The notes under the pieces were generated by a model. The model made no database searches and was not told the origin of the DNA. It was given only the letters and a program-made list of their open reading frames with translations. A program made the position numbers and the translations under genes. From Pseudo-nitzschia pungens (taxonomy: Eukaryota > Bacillariophyta > Bacillariophyceae > Bacillariales > Bacillariaceae), in NCBI GenBank assembly GCA_037355855.1, contig CM074768.1, forward strand, positions 1,674,001 to 1,738,000: a stretch of 64,000 nt of DNA. Direction: 5' to 3'. Below are positions 10,884 through 21,547 of the stretch, piece by piece. Positions within the stretch are counted from its first letter, which is position 1; each line of letters starts with the position of its first letter.

Positions 10884-13256
10884 CTAAGCCCGGCCATATC
10901 CTCCCCTATGAGCCGACCCACCATAACCTGCGGTCTTAGAACGATCCCGTCCACCGCTTGCTACAGACCCGGTTGCAGCAGATACGTCACCGGCACTAGG
11001 CTGGCATCGGAAACCTAGGCATACGTTGCTGCAACAACTATCATTCTTAGTGCAATAGTTCTTTGCCTCTTTGCAGAGTTCGAGTTGGGCCTCCTCCAAG
11101 AAACCCAGATCCCCAATAACAATGCCCTGGTCAGCCGAGGGTGTGGAAGGCGGAGTACCACCAACGGCCGTAACTGGAATTTCAAAGGCGTGGCTGATGG
11201 TTTCACCCTCGAATAGACCTTCACTTTTGTAGAGGACAGTTTCTTCACCACCAAGGCCGCTTCGTTGCTGCCTGTTGAGGTAGGAGAGCTTGTAAAAGTT
11301 GAAGGCACGGTACTCGTCTGTGCCCCTTCGATCGGAGATCGTGAATTGATATTTACCCGGAGGAAGTTCGACTTCTTCGGTGACATCATTCCCGTAGCGA
11401 TAGTCATTTGCGTGTTTTGACGCATAAATCTTAGTACCATCATCCGAGGTAACCTTCCAGGCAGCGTCTTCGTGGTAATCAGCAAACTTGATGTAGATCT
11501 TGAAGGGCGCAGTAGGACCCACAACAGTTGCGTATTCATCAGCGGCAACTATGTCTTCGTTCGCTGCACGAAAGATAGCAGCGGCGTTCTCGCCAATTTG
11601 AGGAATGCGGAATTCCTCTTCCCTAGAAGTTCCGAATTGTCCATTTCCAGCCACTACCACGATTTCACCGTTTGTATTTTGATCGGGGAGAACAATCTCG
11701 TACAGAATGGCATCGGAATCACCAAAAATTCCATCCTGCGCTGCGTCGTCGATTGTGAATTTGAGCTCTCCACCGGCAGGAACGATAACATCTTGAAACA
11801 TGTGGTCTCCTTTGATCTCACCATAAGGAACTTCGGCATAAACAATACTCTGATTCAGACGGTCTTGAAGTCGCCACTTGAGTTCGTGTCCGAAGGGGTC
11901 CGCAAATATACGAACAGAAACTTTGACTCCGCCAGGGACATCGATTCGGCTCTGGAGATTCTGGGCGCTGTTGTTTTCCTCTGCGCATAAGTCAGCGGGA
12001 GGGTTTGAGGACATGGAGCAGGTCACTTCTTTGATAAACTTGACAGTGTCGGGATCGCTAGTCCGTGATCCAACCATTGGGAAGACTTCACTTGCACAGT
12101 TGACAGCCCACGACACAACGGCTACCTGGACATCGTCAGCGGGAACCTCCCCCTTGAGAATGTAAGGTCCTGAACGAAAAACAAATACAACAGAATAAAA
12201 TGTCAGCTTTTCCCACTTGATCGCCTGATGAACGATGACACTGCTGGTACTCACCTCCAGAATCTCCGTAGCACTGTCCACGCTGGGAATAAATTCCGGC
12301 ACCGAAGGTACACATCATGTGCGGAAGAAGCTCGTATTTGTAACTGAGGTTGTAGCTGTTGGTTTGGATGCATTCCTCGTATGTGAGATAGTCCACATGT
12401 ACCTGTTTGAGCTCATCCGGCTTGGGCTCCATGCCGTTAACAGAGGTGGTTCCCATGCCGATGATAGTGATTTCATTCCGTCCGCCGGGTTGTTTGACGG
12501 GGACAGCGGGATCTGCGTTGACTCGTACTAACTGTCTGCCAAGGGCAGGTGTCTTGAGCTTCATCAGCATGACATCGTACGATCGTTCTTGGAAGTTGTG
12601 ATCGGGGTGAATGAAGCCGGACTTGTCAATTGTAGCTGCCCCGCTTAGTTCCAGAATGCCAACCGTACCTCCCATGCCCTCCTCTGTCATCATCAACAAG
12701 GGATTCATTATTTCGATTTCTACATCATTGTCTTCTTCAATGTTCGAGTATTTGCCAACGTCTGCGTACAGCAAGTCAGAACTGTTAATAAAGGTGAAAA
12801 GAAAGGTCATTATTCGTGAGTTCCAGAATACTTTCGTTCGATCCGAAAACGATCCAAAAACCGGTAGAGGTGCAACTTCCGAAATGCTAATGGTCCGAGA
12901 AGCGAAACAATGCAAAACCAGAAAGTAGATAAACATTTCCACCCTTTCATTTCTATTCTTGAAGTGTGTCAACCGACTTACTCTTTGCAATGGGCCGCAG
13001 TCAGGACGATGTCGGGAGCGATCAGCGTTCCACCACATTGGATTTCTCCGTTGGCATCCTTCAACGCAACGTAATAAGGAAATCTATCCCCTGCTAGACC
13101 ACCCCCAATAATGAGCTTTCGCTTTCTTAGCGAAGAATGACTACTTGCGGTCGTGGACATCGTTTCGGTTGCCAGAAACAGCAATCCAAGGAGCCAGCAA
13201 ACAAATGTCATCCCGAAATATCTGTGGCTGTGTGGGGATTTTATCGTAATTCTCAT
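10884..13256 (-). CDS. secreted chymotrypsin-fold protease (S1) with two beta-rich domains and cysteine-knot-like tail
   Basis: Three exons, 13256-12982, 12781-12255 and 12169-10884, give 695 residues; both introns (200 and 85 bp) are GT-AG and in phase. A hydrophobic signal region (MTFVCWLLGLLFLAT) precedes the activation site KLIIGG. The triad is H89 in TAAHC, D161 in YDVMLMK and S266 in GDSGG, the last motif split by intron 2. The residue equivalent to trypsin 189 is Gly260, and SWGxGC of the sister protease is replaced by SWAVNC, so specificity should not be tryptic. After the protease come two similar domains of about 80 residues (KVSVRIFADPFGHELKWRL and FKIYIKFADYHEDAAWKV), probably beta-sandwiches. 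The tail is a six-cysteine module with a CC pair, then a Gly-rich end. Confidence 0.85.
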
Positions 13257-15032
13257 TGTGGTGATTTTTTGCTTTTCTTTTTTACTGTGAAATGGGGCGA
13301 ACAGTGATGTTGTTGCGAAAACTCCCCAGGTACCGGTAGGCTATCTTCTGATGCTGCGCACCTAGGCGATAGCAAGAGCTCCTTTCTTAAAATCAAAATA
13401 CACAGCGTCCTAAATCGCTGTGATACTTTCTACTTTTGCTTTTCTACGTATGTCCGAAACGCCAAGCTTCTTCGTTCGGGAATTGTCGTTTTGCAAGTGA
13501 TCAAGGAACGTGCTTTCAGGTGTTATGGGGTTCGCTTCTCTACCTGTGGTTACAGTGTATAGCACGAAAGATAAATCGTTAAAACGCTGAATGCAGCAGC
13601 TCTTCAAAATGTAGCTTGTTTGTTTGTTGTACACTTTCTTGCAAGAAACAATGTGTAACAACTACGAATTGAAGTTGTTTTGTATGCGTGATTATGGAGT
13701 AACGTTCCGGAAATACGTGGGATCTCAAGATGTCGACTCCGGGTATCGATTGTTACTTGCTGCAAATTTGTATTATCGTTGTGGTAGCTTCACCGCTTGA
13801 GCAGAACCCGATAGTTTTTGTATGTGTTAAACGCGTAGCGATGATTCTTGTTTCGCAAACCGTCTCCCGACGCTTACGATTTTGAACGCCTAGCTCGAAT
13901 GCTTCGGCTTCTCAACACGGCAGCGACGGATGGACATGCGAGGAATCGGTGATGTTCTCCCGTATAAACTGCGCGACTGTTTGTTGTTCTTTCCATTTCA
14001 GCCCGTACGAGCAAAATTGTCGTTAAGGTCCCGAGGCTTCCAGTGGGATTATTTGGTCGATCGTCTAAGTAGGAGGGCCGGCGTGGCAAACGAAATTACG
14101 CACGCTGTCGCGCTATCATCAAAATGCCAATTTTTGGCGCTTGGCCAAAAACTAGGTTTGATGATGACTTTCAATATGGGTTCGTCGCACCCATTTGAGA
14201 CCGCATGCCAAAAAACTAGGACTAATAATACTAGAAACGATACAGGGATTCTTCACTCACCAAATTGATTGTGTCAAGCTTGATCATCATCGCAACGACG
14301 AATAAGAATCGGCATCATGCACCTTTTATTTACCATGAATTTTGGCATCGAAAACCGTTCGCAACCCTCGAACGTCATTCTCTGTTGACATTATTGATAT
14401 GCCGATTTTGTGCGACTTATCACTTGTATTCTCCAACAAAATAAATGAACTCAACATCTAAACGTTTAGTCTACCCGTGAGCTCAACATTATTGGTTTCT
14501 AAAAATGTAAAACAACGCAAAGAATGAAGATATCATGCAGGATCATTGTGACGAGGAACGGGCGTCAAAATTCCAAGTGGGCGCATTGAGTAAAAATTTC
14601 ATTTTGAGATAGTTGCAGTTTCTGGATGACTTATGAAAAATATAGTAGCGGTACAATAGAATATATACCTCTGGCCAGGATGGAGATGATTTTCTTTCTA
14701 TCCATTTGTAACGAATATGTATTTTAGGAGTTGTGACTAGTCATCCATTTAGCCTATTGTGATATGAATGGCACTATTAACGTGCATGTGATTAGTTATG
14801 GCGAGTATACGATCAGGGTCAAGTTACAAGCACAAAGGTTCATAAACGCAAGGAAAGGGACAAGAGGAGCGAGCTACGGATTGGTAGAGTATTGGAAGTG
14901 CATTAAACTAGGAATGGAATGAATTTCTTATCCCTTGGTCTGATTCTATCGAAAAACGAAACAGATCAACTACCCATGAATTCCTTCCTTCAAGCGCAAG
15001 CGCACACGGATACATGCATCTGATGGCATGTC
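13257..15032. other. intergenic stretch, no supported gene
   Basis: No frame with convincing coding character on either strand and no recognised RNA gene or repeat. The first 150 bases presumably serve as the promoter of the minus-strand protease. A polypyrimidine-rich segment with isolated stop codons fills the rest. Confidence 0.45.
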
Positions 15033-16361
15033 TCACTGTTGCTGCTTTTCCTCGCTTTTGCTCGTAGCGGGAGTTGTCTTGTTGCGCTGGGCACGCTGGC
15101 GCCTCTTTTTGCTCTTGCTAACGTCGCTTTCCGATCTCCTTTGGTTTCCTGCATCATCACGCTTCCGTTTTTTGCAGCTCAATGGATTCGGTCCCTTAGC
15201 CTTTTTTGCGGCACCTCGCGTCGGCTCGCTGCTAGTTCCCACCAGAACATTGTTGTTCTTGTTTCTGGCTTTTTGGGCTTGCCAGGCGGCATCGACCAGG
15301 GCCTTTTCGGCTGGATTCTGGAGCGAACATTTCCACTTAGTCGTTTCCTTTACGTGATCGGTTCGCTGTCCCTTTTTGCTCGGGTTTTCCAGAATCAAGA
15401 CCGAGGCATTGTTGGTGCACCGAAGGATGGGGACCGTTCCCAGCATGCGAAGGTCGTCCAACAAACCCTCTTCCTGGCTGGCGACAATGTAGGTTCGGGA
15501 GAACTTTTTGTTCGGCTTGTCGTTGTCGTTCTCTGGTGTGTCATCGGTTTTGCTTTCGCGACCGTCGTCTCGTGCAATATGACGCCGCATTGCATCCGAG
15601 GCAGATATAGTGATTGTTCCCTCCGATGATGCTTGATTGTTGTCGTCTGCTTGTGGCGTTTCGGGCTGGTGGCGTTTCTTCGATTTGCGCTGCTTAATGG
15701 TATTTTGGATGAGTTCCAGTCGGGGCAGGACCTCGCACCGACCTTTTCCTCCGCTACGGTGTTGGCTGTGTCGTGGATTGTGATTGCTACTACTATTGTT
15801 CTTGTTGGTTTCGTTAGCTTCCTTACTGTTTCGTCTGATCCATTCGATGGCATCCTTAAACACCTGGGATTTGACTTGGTATAGGTTCTTTTTCTTTTGC
15901 TTTTTTGTCGCTTCGGATCGATCCTTGAAAGTATGAACGATCGTTTCGAGTTCGTCAACAGCTTCTTGCGGGATGAAAAATCGGACATTGTAGTTACTAA
16001 AGCCATGATTCTTGCTGTGTTGATAATTGGAATCGCTGGTATTATAACTGCTGTTGATATTGGCCAACCGATCATCTCTAGATGAATTTCCCCCGTGGGT
16101 GATGCTTCCATTCACCTGTAGCACGCGTTCGATTCTGGACACAATCGTGCCGATACTGCTGTCTGATTTGATGGATTTATCGATTTCGTGTTCACTGTTC
16201 GAAGCCGTCGTCGTCGTCGTCGTCGTCGTTGTCATTCGAACCATTGCGATCAAAAACGTTGCATCCAGCAGTACGGAATAATAGGGCTTGTTCTTCAGAT
16301 CGACCGTCCGTTCGAAGTATCGAAGGGTTTTGCGCGCGGCCTTGGCTCGTCCGTGTCTCAT
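15033..16361 (-). CDS. UTP23: rRNA-processing protein UTP23 (PIN-domain component of the small-subunit processome)
   Basis: UTP23 acts in the nucleolus in early 18S rRNA maturation. Three family landmarks are visible in order. The N-terminus is MRHGRAKAARKTLRYF followed by PYYSVLLDATF (PIN-domain start). A PIN-like block YIVASQEEGLLDDL ...VPILR lies at about residues 288-310. The near-invariant GPNPLSCKKRKR is at about 388-399. An upstream in-frame ATG at 16391 exists, but MRHGRAK matches the family start, giving 442 residues. The protein is longer than fungal or animal homologs (about 250) because the PIN domain is split by low-complexity Ser/Asn/Lys-rich inserts, including a run of nine Thr from a GTC microsatellite. 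The C-terminus is strongly basic, fitting RNA binding. No intron is needed. Confidence 0.88.
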   Translation of the reverse strand: MRHGRAKAARKTLRYFERTVDLKNKPYYSVLLDATFLIAMVRMTTTTTTTTTASNSEHEIDKSIKSDSSIGTIVSRIERVLQVNGSITHGGNSSRDDRLANINSSYNTSDSNYQHSKNHGFSNYNVRFFIPQEAVDELETIVHTFKDRSEATKKQKKKNLYQVKSQVFKDAIEWIRRNSKEANETNKNNSSSNHNPRHSQHRSGGKGRCEVLPRLELIQNTIKQRKSKKRHQPETPQADDNNQASSEGTITISASDAMRRHIARDDGRESKTDDTPENDNDKPNKKFSRTYIVASQEEGLLDDLRMLGTVPILRCTNNASVLILENPSKKGQRTDHVKETTKWKCSLQNPAEKALVDAAWQAQKARNKNNNVLVGTSSEPTRGAAKKAKGPNPLSCKKRKRDDAGNQRRSESDVSKSKKRRQRAQRNKTTPATSKSEEKQQQ

Positions 16362-16391
16362 GTTATTGCAAGTATGGATACTGTGATGCAA

Positions 16392-16934
16392 CGATGGGAT
16401 GTGCTATGACTAAGAGGCTCGGTAAACTTTGATATACCGGTAGGTAATTTCATTGACGATCGTTGATTGATGGAAAGAAAACCATTATTTGTTTTCATTT
16501 TCGTTTGTACCTGCCGGTAGTAGTTCATTCAGACAAGAAGGAGCAGAGACAATTTTTCACTTGTAGTTTGGGCTCTCGAATTTTTCATTAGTGATGACGA
16601 ATGGTTGGTGAGAATTTCATGTGGTAACTTTTGATTAACAATGATGACTGCAGAACGGGTAAGGTTACGAGTTACTGGTACGTACGGTATTGAGTAACCT
16701 TACCGGTACTCGTACTAACCTTACCGTACGTGTACGATGGATTTTACTAGGGAATGAAAAGTTTTTAGTCCCTTCATAACGGTACACTTATCGGGTTCCC
16801 ACTTACCGGTAATTAATTAAGATCTTAACGTACAAGGCAGGTGACAATGATACTCGACACGACTAACCTTACCGGGACTTTCGTACGGTACCGTATGATA
16901 ATAAAAAAAATAATGATACGAAGTAACTTAAAAG
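16392..16934. other. intergenic, dense in GTAC/CCGG palindromes
   Basis: Repeated short self-complementary strings (TACCGGTA, GTACGGTA, CGGTACCG) occur at about 16430-16440, 16660-16735, 16790-16815 and 16860-16900. No gene is seen. The left terminal repeat of a DNA transposon starts at 16937. Confidence 0.5.
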
Positions 16935-16936
16935 TA

Positions 16937-17121
16937 CTACGAGTCCGACAACAATTGAGAATCACGAGTGGTGCACTGAAATTAGAACCAATGGAACGCC
17001 AGTCAACCACCAATGGACCGGGTAGGAGAACATACCAATGACAAAAAATTATTTTGTAGGGGATAATTTCCTATAACCTCTTATAGTATGCTCTTTTGTT
17101 AGTGGAAACCCATTGTTCGAG
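16937..17121 (+). repeat. left terminal inverted repeat of the Tc1/mariner-like element
   Basis: 185 bp matching the reverse complement of 21361-21545. The outer part (to about 17032) and the inner part (about 17065-17121) are nearly identical; the stretch between is AT-rich and diverged. Confidence 0.9.
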
Positions 17122-17220
17122 AGCTTCACTAAACTCTTTATAAAAATCACTTTTTTTGACACCACAGTTCTTCGCATCAAAATAACGAGAACACATCACA
17201 ATAACAAGAACACCTTGACC

Positions 17221-18367
17221 ATGGTGGATCCGGCAGATATTGAAGCCAAAGCTCGCCGAAAGCTCCAGCTCTCCAGAAAACTTGGAGCGAAGAGAAGGGA
17301 GGCATCCCATCCCAGCAATGGAGGGTGTAGGGGCTTCGAAGAATGGTACCGGAGACAACAGATCGAAAAATTCCAGAACGGCGAAGAAATAGAGGTGTCA
17401 GAAGCATCAATTTACAGGTGGATGAGCAATGGTGTTCAGCGCCTGTCGAATGAATGGAAACAACAATAAATCAAAGCTTGTTGGCAGGGATCTTAGTCTG
17501 CTCGTGTTCTGTCTTATTATTTGGCCTCAATCCACCCTTGACGAGATGGCAATGTTTATTTACAACGAGGGGGGAGGAATCTACAGCCGGCAGCTCCTCT
17601 CGCATCGGTTACAAGAGCTCAACGTGACACAGAAAAAAGCTAGTATCGAATCTTACCGGGCTTACACTGCAGCGAACAGGAGGAAGGAATGGTTGTTCTG
17701 GAACAGACCATTGCCATCTGGCATTGCTGGCATCCCCAGAAAGCGCCTCATCGATATAGACGAGTTTGCCATGGAAACACGAAGACTCAATCGCAGCAAG
17801 GCTTGGGCAGTTAGATTTCGAAGAGTTCGTAATATTGGCAATTACACTAAAGGGCACAAACTTACTGTTATTATTGCTGTGGAGGCTGGAGATCCCACTA
17901 TACCCAACAATTTATCAGGGAGTGTTGCTCATCCTCGGCGATGGATTCGGGTCACAAGGGAAGCAGGAACAACAGCCGACAATTTTGCTTCCTTTGTAGG
18001 CAGCATCTGCTCTTCTTTTGAAGGAGAGCGGCGAGTGCCACAAACAGACGACTGGAGAGTGTTTATGTGGGACAACTTGAGCAGCCACTCTGTGCCGGTT
18101 GTTTACAATACCATTTTGGACAGGGAAGGACCGACGCGATTCGACATTGTCCCCCGACCTCCCTATCAGCCCAAGTATGGACCGACAGAGTATATCATCT
18201 GTCAGTTAGTCAACTACTTGAAGATCAATACGAGAGGGGAGCTAGACCTCCCTGATTTAGAGCAGCAAATCCTACAAGCAGCAGGAGCAATCGGTCCATT
18301 TGACGGGACGTTTGCTCACTGTGGATACAGCGAGGATGGTACCTACCCCGGGGTTGTAATCCCCTGA
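17221..18367 (+). pseudogene. DDE transposase of the IS630/Tc1/mariner superfamily, frameshifted
   Basis: The protein starts at 17221 (MVDPADIEAKARRK) with a helix-turn-helix-like segment ending SIYRWMSNGVQ. It then meets a stop at 17467-17469. The continuation RMNGNNNKSKLVGRDL...WPQSTLDEM lies in the next frame from about 17445, so one base has been gained or lost near 17440-17450. The catalytic core is complete: Asp at 17759 (DIDEFAME), Asp at 18071 (MWDNLSSH) and Glu at 18188 (YQPKYGPTE). The second and third catalytic residues have 38 residues between them, i.e. DD38E spacing. The stop at 18365 follows a Gly-rich end. A short intron or programmed frameshift cannot be excluded, but no good splice pair is seen. 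Confidence 0.8.
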
Positions 18368-18378
18368 AACGCTGAGCG

Positions 18379-18430
18379 CCATTGTCGATTGTCGCATCTC
18401 CACCATTGTCGATTGTCGCGTCTCCACCAC
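18379..18430 (+). repeat. 24-bp tandem pair with a third copy at 21056-21071
   Basis: Two copies of a unit containing GATTGTCGCGTCTCCA (one with CGCATC) lie just after the transposase stop. The same 16-bp core recurs at 21056-21071, near the other end of the element. Related GACAAT/CGACAA strings crowd 19010-19100. They could be internal protein-binding sites of the transposon; this is a guess. Confidence 0.5.
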
Positions 18431-19134
18431 CATGGTCGATTTCGATTTTGGTTGTATTTCTTAGTGGTAGTTTAGATTTTCTTTTACACAGTTGAAAGAA
18501 TAGAAATAATGAATTAGAGTTGCTCCAGTTTGCTCCAGTTGCTGTGAACTAGGTTTTCGATTGTACCCAATAGCGCCGGCAGTCGATCACTCCCACGTCA
18601 CTCCCACAGCTAAGTATCGAACACTTGTGGGAATCGATTATATTCATTTCCATTGGTGGATATCGAACATATGTACAATAGAAAACCTTGGACGTCCGGA
18701 TGGTGGGATTGAAGTTGACCGGCGCCGCAAAGTATAGACGAACTCCTGGGATTGAAGTCGGCGGACGCGTCCATGTATAGAAGAACTGCTGGGATTCAGA
18801 GGTGTTGGACCTCTCTTTAACTATTGTAGGTCTACAAGTCTGGATATTGAACATACCGGTACACGAAAGTCTGGAACGCGAAACAAGAGTGGATCGATCA
18901 CCAAACAGCAGTAAACAGCAGAGCAAACAGCAAGCAGCAGCAAGCAGCAGCTCATAATTTTGCTGCTGGCAACATTAAAAAAGCCACAGTTACTCTCCAG
19001 CAACTACACCGGCAATCGACAACCAACCGGCAACCGGCAACCGACAATGGACAATGACGCGACAATCTACGACGCAACAATATACAACAGTCGACAATTT
19101 ACAGCTAATCATAGATAATTACTAATAATACGAT

Positions 19135-20964
19135 TTATTTCTTCTCTGGAATCTTCTGGCGCTTGCACCAGTCCACCATCTTGGGGAGGCACTCTTCCGG
19201 ATCTTTCCCGCGCTTGGCAAGATCAGTTGCCTTGCGTTTGATCCGGGAAGCTTCTGCTGAATTATTTTCAGCAGTAAGAGTGTCTCCCAGGCGATCGAGG
19301 ATCTCCAAGGTGGGCTGGGAGTTCTCCTGGAAGTCAGCTTTCTCATTGGCTGCTTCCCGCATGGATCGGAGGAAGGGAGGAGTATCACCCGACAATTCAC
19401 TTGGTGGAGTATCACTCGACAACGACAACAATTGGCGTTCACTCGACAATTTACGGCTTGGTTTGATTGGAGTACACAACAATTTACTGGCGCCATCAGC
19501 TCCATCGATGCTGATTGGTTGGACGCGAGATCCGATCTCTTCGACAGCAGGTGTCTCTGAGAACCGGTTCGCCGTATTGCTGTTACGGAGGAACCTGGTT
19601 GGATCCATTGGATGTTCCTGGAGTCTGTTCCGGTAGAACCTGGAGTCTCCAGTGGGATCCGGAGCAACACCCTTCTTCTCTGCCCGGAGCTGATCGATAG
19701 TCTTCCCATCCTTGCTGGTAGACTTGATAGGCCCGACTTCATCCTGGAGACGCTTCTTTACTTTCGCACTTCCAAGAACCGGATCAGAAATCATGTCGTG
19801 GAAGGTGGACGCATGAGTGTCACGGACAATCTGTTCCTTGGAAGCTGTTGGATTAGACAGATACTGCTCATTCGCGTTAGCAGCATATCTGTCTTCCCAA
19901 TGCTGGAGGAACTTGGATGTGTTGATTTCTTCATCGGAGTCGGACTCACTCTTCGGATCCACTGAATCAGCAATTGCCTTCCTTTCAGTTTCGGTGAATG
20001 TGACGTCACAGTTACAGTTGCATACGTCGCAGCGACGGCAGTTTCCCTGATTGTCGAGATATCTGTATCCAGATTGGGTAGCAAATTGACACCCCCCACA
20101 GTTGCCGCCATCCGGGGAGTGCAAACAGTGGATCTTGAAACAGAAGCAACCAATCTCGCGTTCTTTCTTTCTTGGCTTCCGGGGCTTTTTGGTTGCTTGC
20201 TGAGCGCTTTTCGACTTGGCATTGTATTGTCGGAGCTTCTTCTGGTGTTCATTATCGATCTCCTGGTTGATTTCAACAATTTCTTGTCTACTCTGGAGAT
20301 GCATGGTGTAGTAATGACCACAACTGGGGCATTCTTTGGAGTGCCTCTTCGATTTATCAAACTCAATCTGCTCGTGTGGACGCGATGTGGCAGTTTTCCG
20401 GGCCCTGGCGCGTCTCCTGGCAGATTCGGCTGCAGCGGCTTCCTTCTTGGCAAGTACCTTATCCAACTCAACAATATACATCTCATCCAGTTTGTTAAGC
20501 AACAAAATCGCCTCAGGAGTCTTTCTGTTGGAAGGACGTGTCTTGGGAGCTTTGACAGACGCAGTCAACTCCTTGTAGATCCAGAGCTGCTTCATGGCTT
20601 CAGCAAGTTGCATAGCAACGTACTTCGTACCCCAATGGATCTTTTTACAGCGTTTGGAGGTCCCTTTGCTATCGATACAGCGCTTTTGGAGGGTCAAAAG
20701 AGCAGTCTTGGCATCATTGTCGACAAGAGGGGACAAATCAGTCTTGGTGAAGTCATCAAGCTGTCCAATTTTGACAGGTAAGGTGTATGGAAGTCGATTA
20801 TCCAAGAGATTGTAAATCTCATGGTAATGGGTTTGGGGATCCTTGGCTTTCTTCTCTTCGGAGCTGAAGAGACTATCGTCGGAGTCAGACTCCAACAATT
20901 CACTCGGGACGTGTCCAAAAGTCTTGCTGAGAGCAGAAGGGGCCTTTTTGTCGAAGATCGGCAT
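19135..20964 (-). CDS. cysteine-rich passenger protein of the Tc1/mariner-like element, unknown function
   Basis: 609 residues, intact, starting MPIFDKKAPS about 400 bp from the right inverted repeat. The N-terminal half is acidic, then alpha-helical and Lys/Arg-rich with an RRRARARK basic patch. The middle has three cysteine clusters that look like zinc ligands: CPSCGHYYTMH (about 212-222), CFCFKIHC...CGGC (about 273-292) and CRRCDVCNCNC (about 307-317). The C-terminal half is Ser/Pro/Asp-rich and disordered in appearance. It converges on the transposase with about 770 bp between their stops. I do not recognise the family. A role in DNA binding or target choice for the transposon is plausible from the cysteine clusters and basic patch, but not shown. 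Confidence 0.7.
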   Translation of the reverse strand: MPIFDKKAPSALSKTFGHVPSELLESDSDDSLFSSEEKKAKDPQTHYHEIYNLLDNRLPYTLPVKIGQLDDFTKTDLSPLVDNDAKTALLTLQKRCIDSKGTSKRCKKIHWGTKYVAMQLAEAMKQLWIYKELTASVKAPKTRPSNRKTPEAILLLNKLDEMYIVELDKVLAKKEAAAAESARRRARARKTATSRPHEQIEFDKSKRHSKECPSCGHYYTMHLQSRQEIVEINQEIDNEHQKKLRQYNAKSKSAQQATKKPRKPRKKEREIGCFCFKIHCLHSPDGGNCGGCQFATQSGYRYLDNQGNCRRCDVCNCNCDVTFTETERKAIADSVDPKSESDSDEEINTSKFLQHWEDRYAANANEQYLSNPTASKEQIVRDTHASTFHDMISDPVLGSAKVKKRLQDEVGPIKSTSKDGKTIDQLRAEKKGVAPDPTGDSRFYRNRLQEHPMDPTRFLRNSNTANRFSETPAVEEIGSRVQPISIDGADGASKLLCTPIKPSRKLSSERQLLSLSSDTPPSELSGDTPPFLRSMREAANEKADFQENSQPTLEILDRLGDTLTAENNSAEASRIKRKATDLAKRGKDPEECLPKMVDWCKRQKIPEKK

Positions 20965-21360
20965 GGTTTCAGAGCTAATTTGGAGGAGATTTTAGTGCAG
21001 TTGCAGAGGATTCCAAGGTAAGTACTTTCAATCAATCAGACTGAATACTGTGGTGGATTGTCGCGTCTCCAGATTTCAAGACGATTGCCGTGTTATTTCG
21101 ATGCGATCGATGCGATCGATGCGATCGATCCATTTCCTCTTTGTTTCTCAGCTGCGTTCTCTCTCTCTCTCCACCAATGATCCAAGATCAACCCGCCCAT
21201 CCAAGACAGTGGCAATAATTGCAAGTGTGATACCATCTTGCTCTGGATTGCTGTTGTTGTGGATAGAGCCACATTTTGGAAGGCCGAAGCCCGGAAAAAG
21301 AACTTTCGTTGTAAGTTGCGAACACCAAAAATGTGATTTTTTGTAGAGATTGGAAAGGCA

Positions 21361-21545
21361 CTCGAACAATGGGTTTCCACTAACAAAACAGCATACTATA
21401 AAGGGTTATAGGAATTTATCTATTACAGAGATAATTTTTATTTAAGGTATGTTCTCCTACCCGGTCCATTGGTGGTTGACTGGCGTTCCATTGGTTCTAA
21501 TTTCGGTGCACCACTCGTGATTCTCAATTGTTGTCGGACTCGTAG
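21361..21545 (-). repeat. right terminal inverted repeat of the Tc1/mariner-like element
   Basis: Reverse complement of 16937-17121, followed by TA at 21546-21547. Confidence 0.9.
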
Positions 21546-21547
21546 TA

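Larger units (their letters stand above)
16937..21545. mobile_element. Tc1/mariner-like DNA transposon with a passenger gene (4.6 kb)
   Basis: The element is bounded by 185-bp inverted repeats beginning CTACGAGTCCGACAAC, and both ends abut a TA dinucleotide (16935-16936 and 21546-21547), the standard Tc1/mariner target duplication. Inside are a frameshifted DD38E transposase on the plus strand and a 609-residue cysteine-rich protein on the minus strand, arranged tail to tail. The repeats are still close to identical over their outer 100 bp and inner 35 bp, with a diverged middle, so the insertion is not ancient. Confidence 0.85.
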
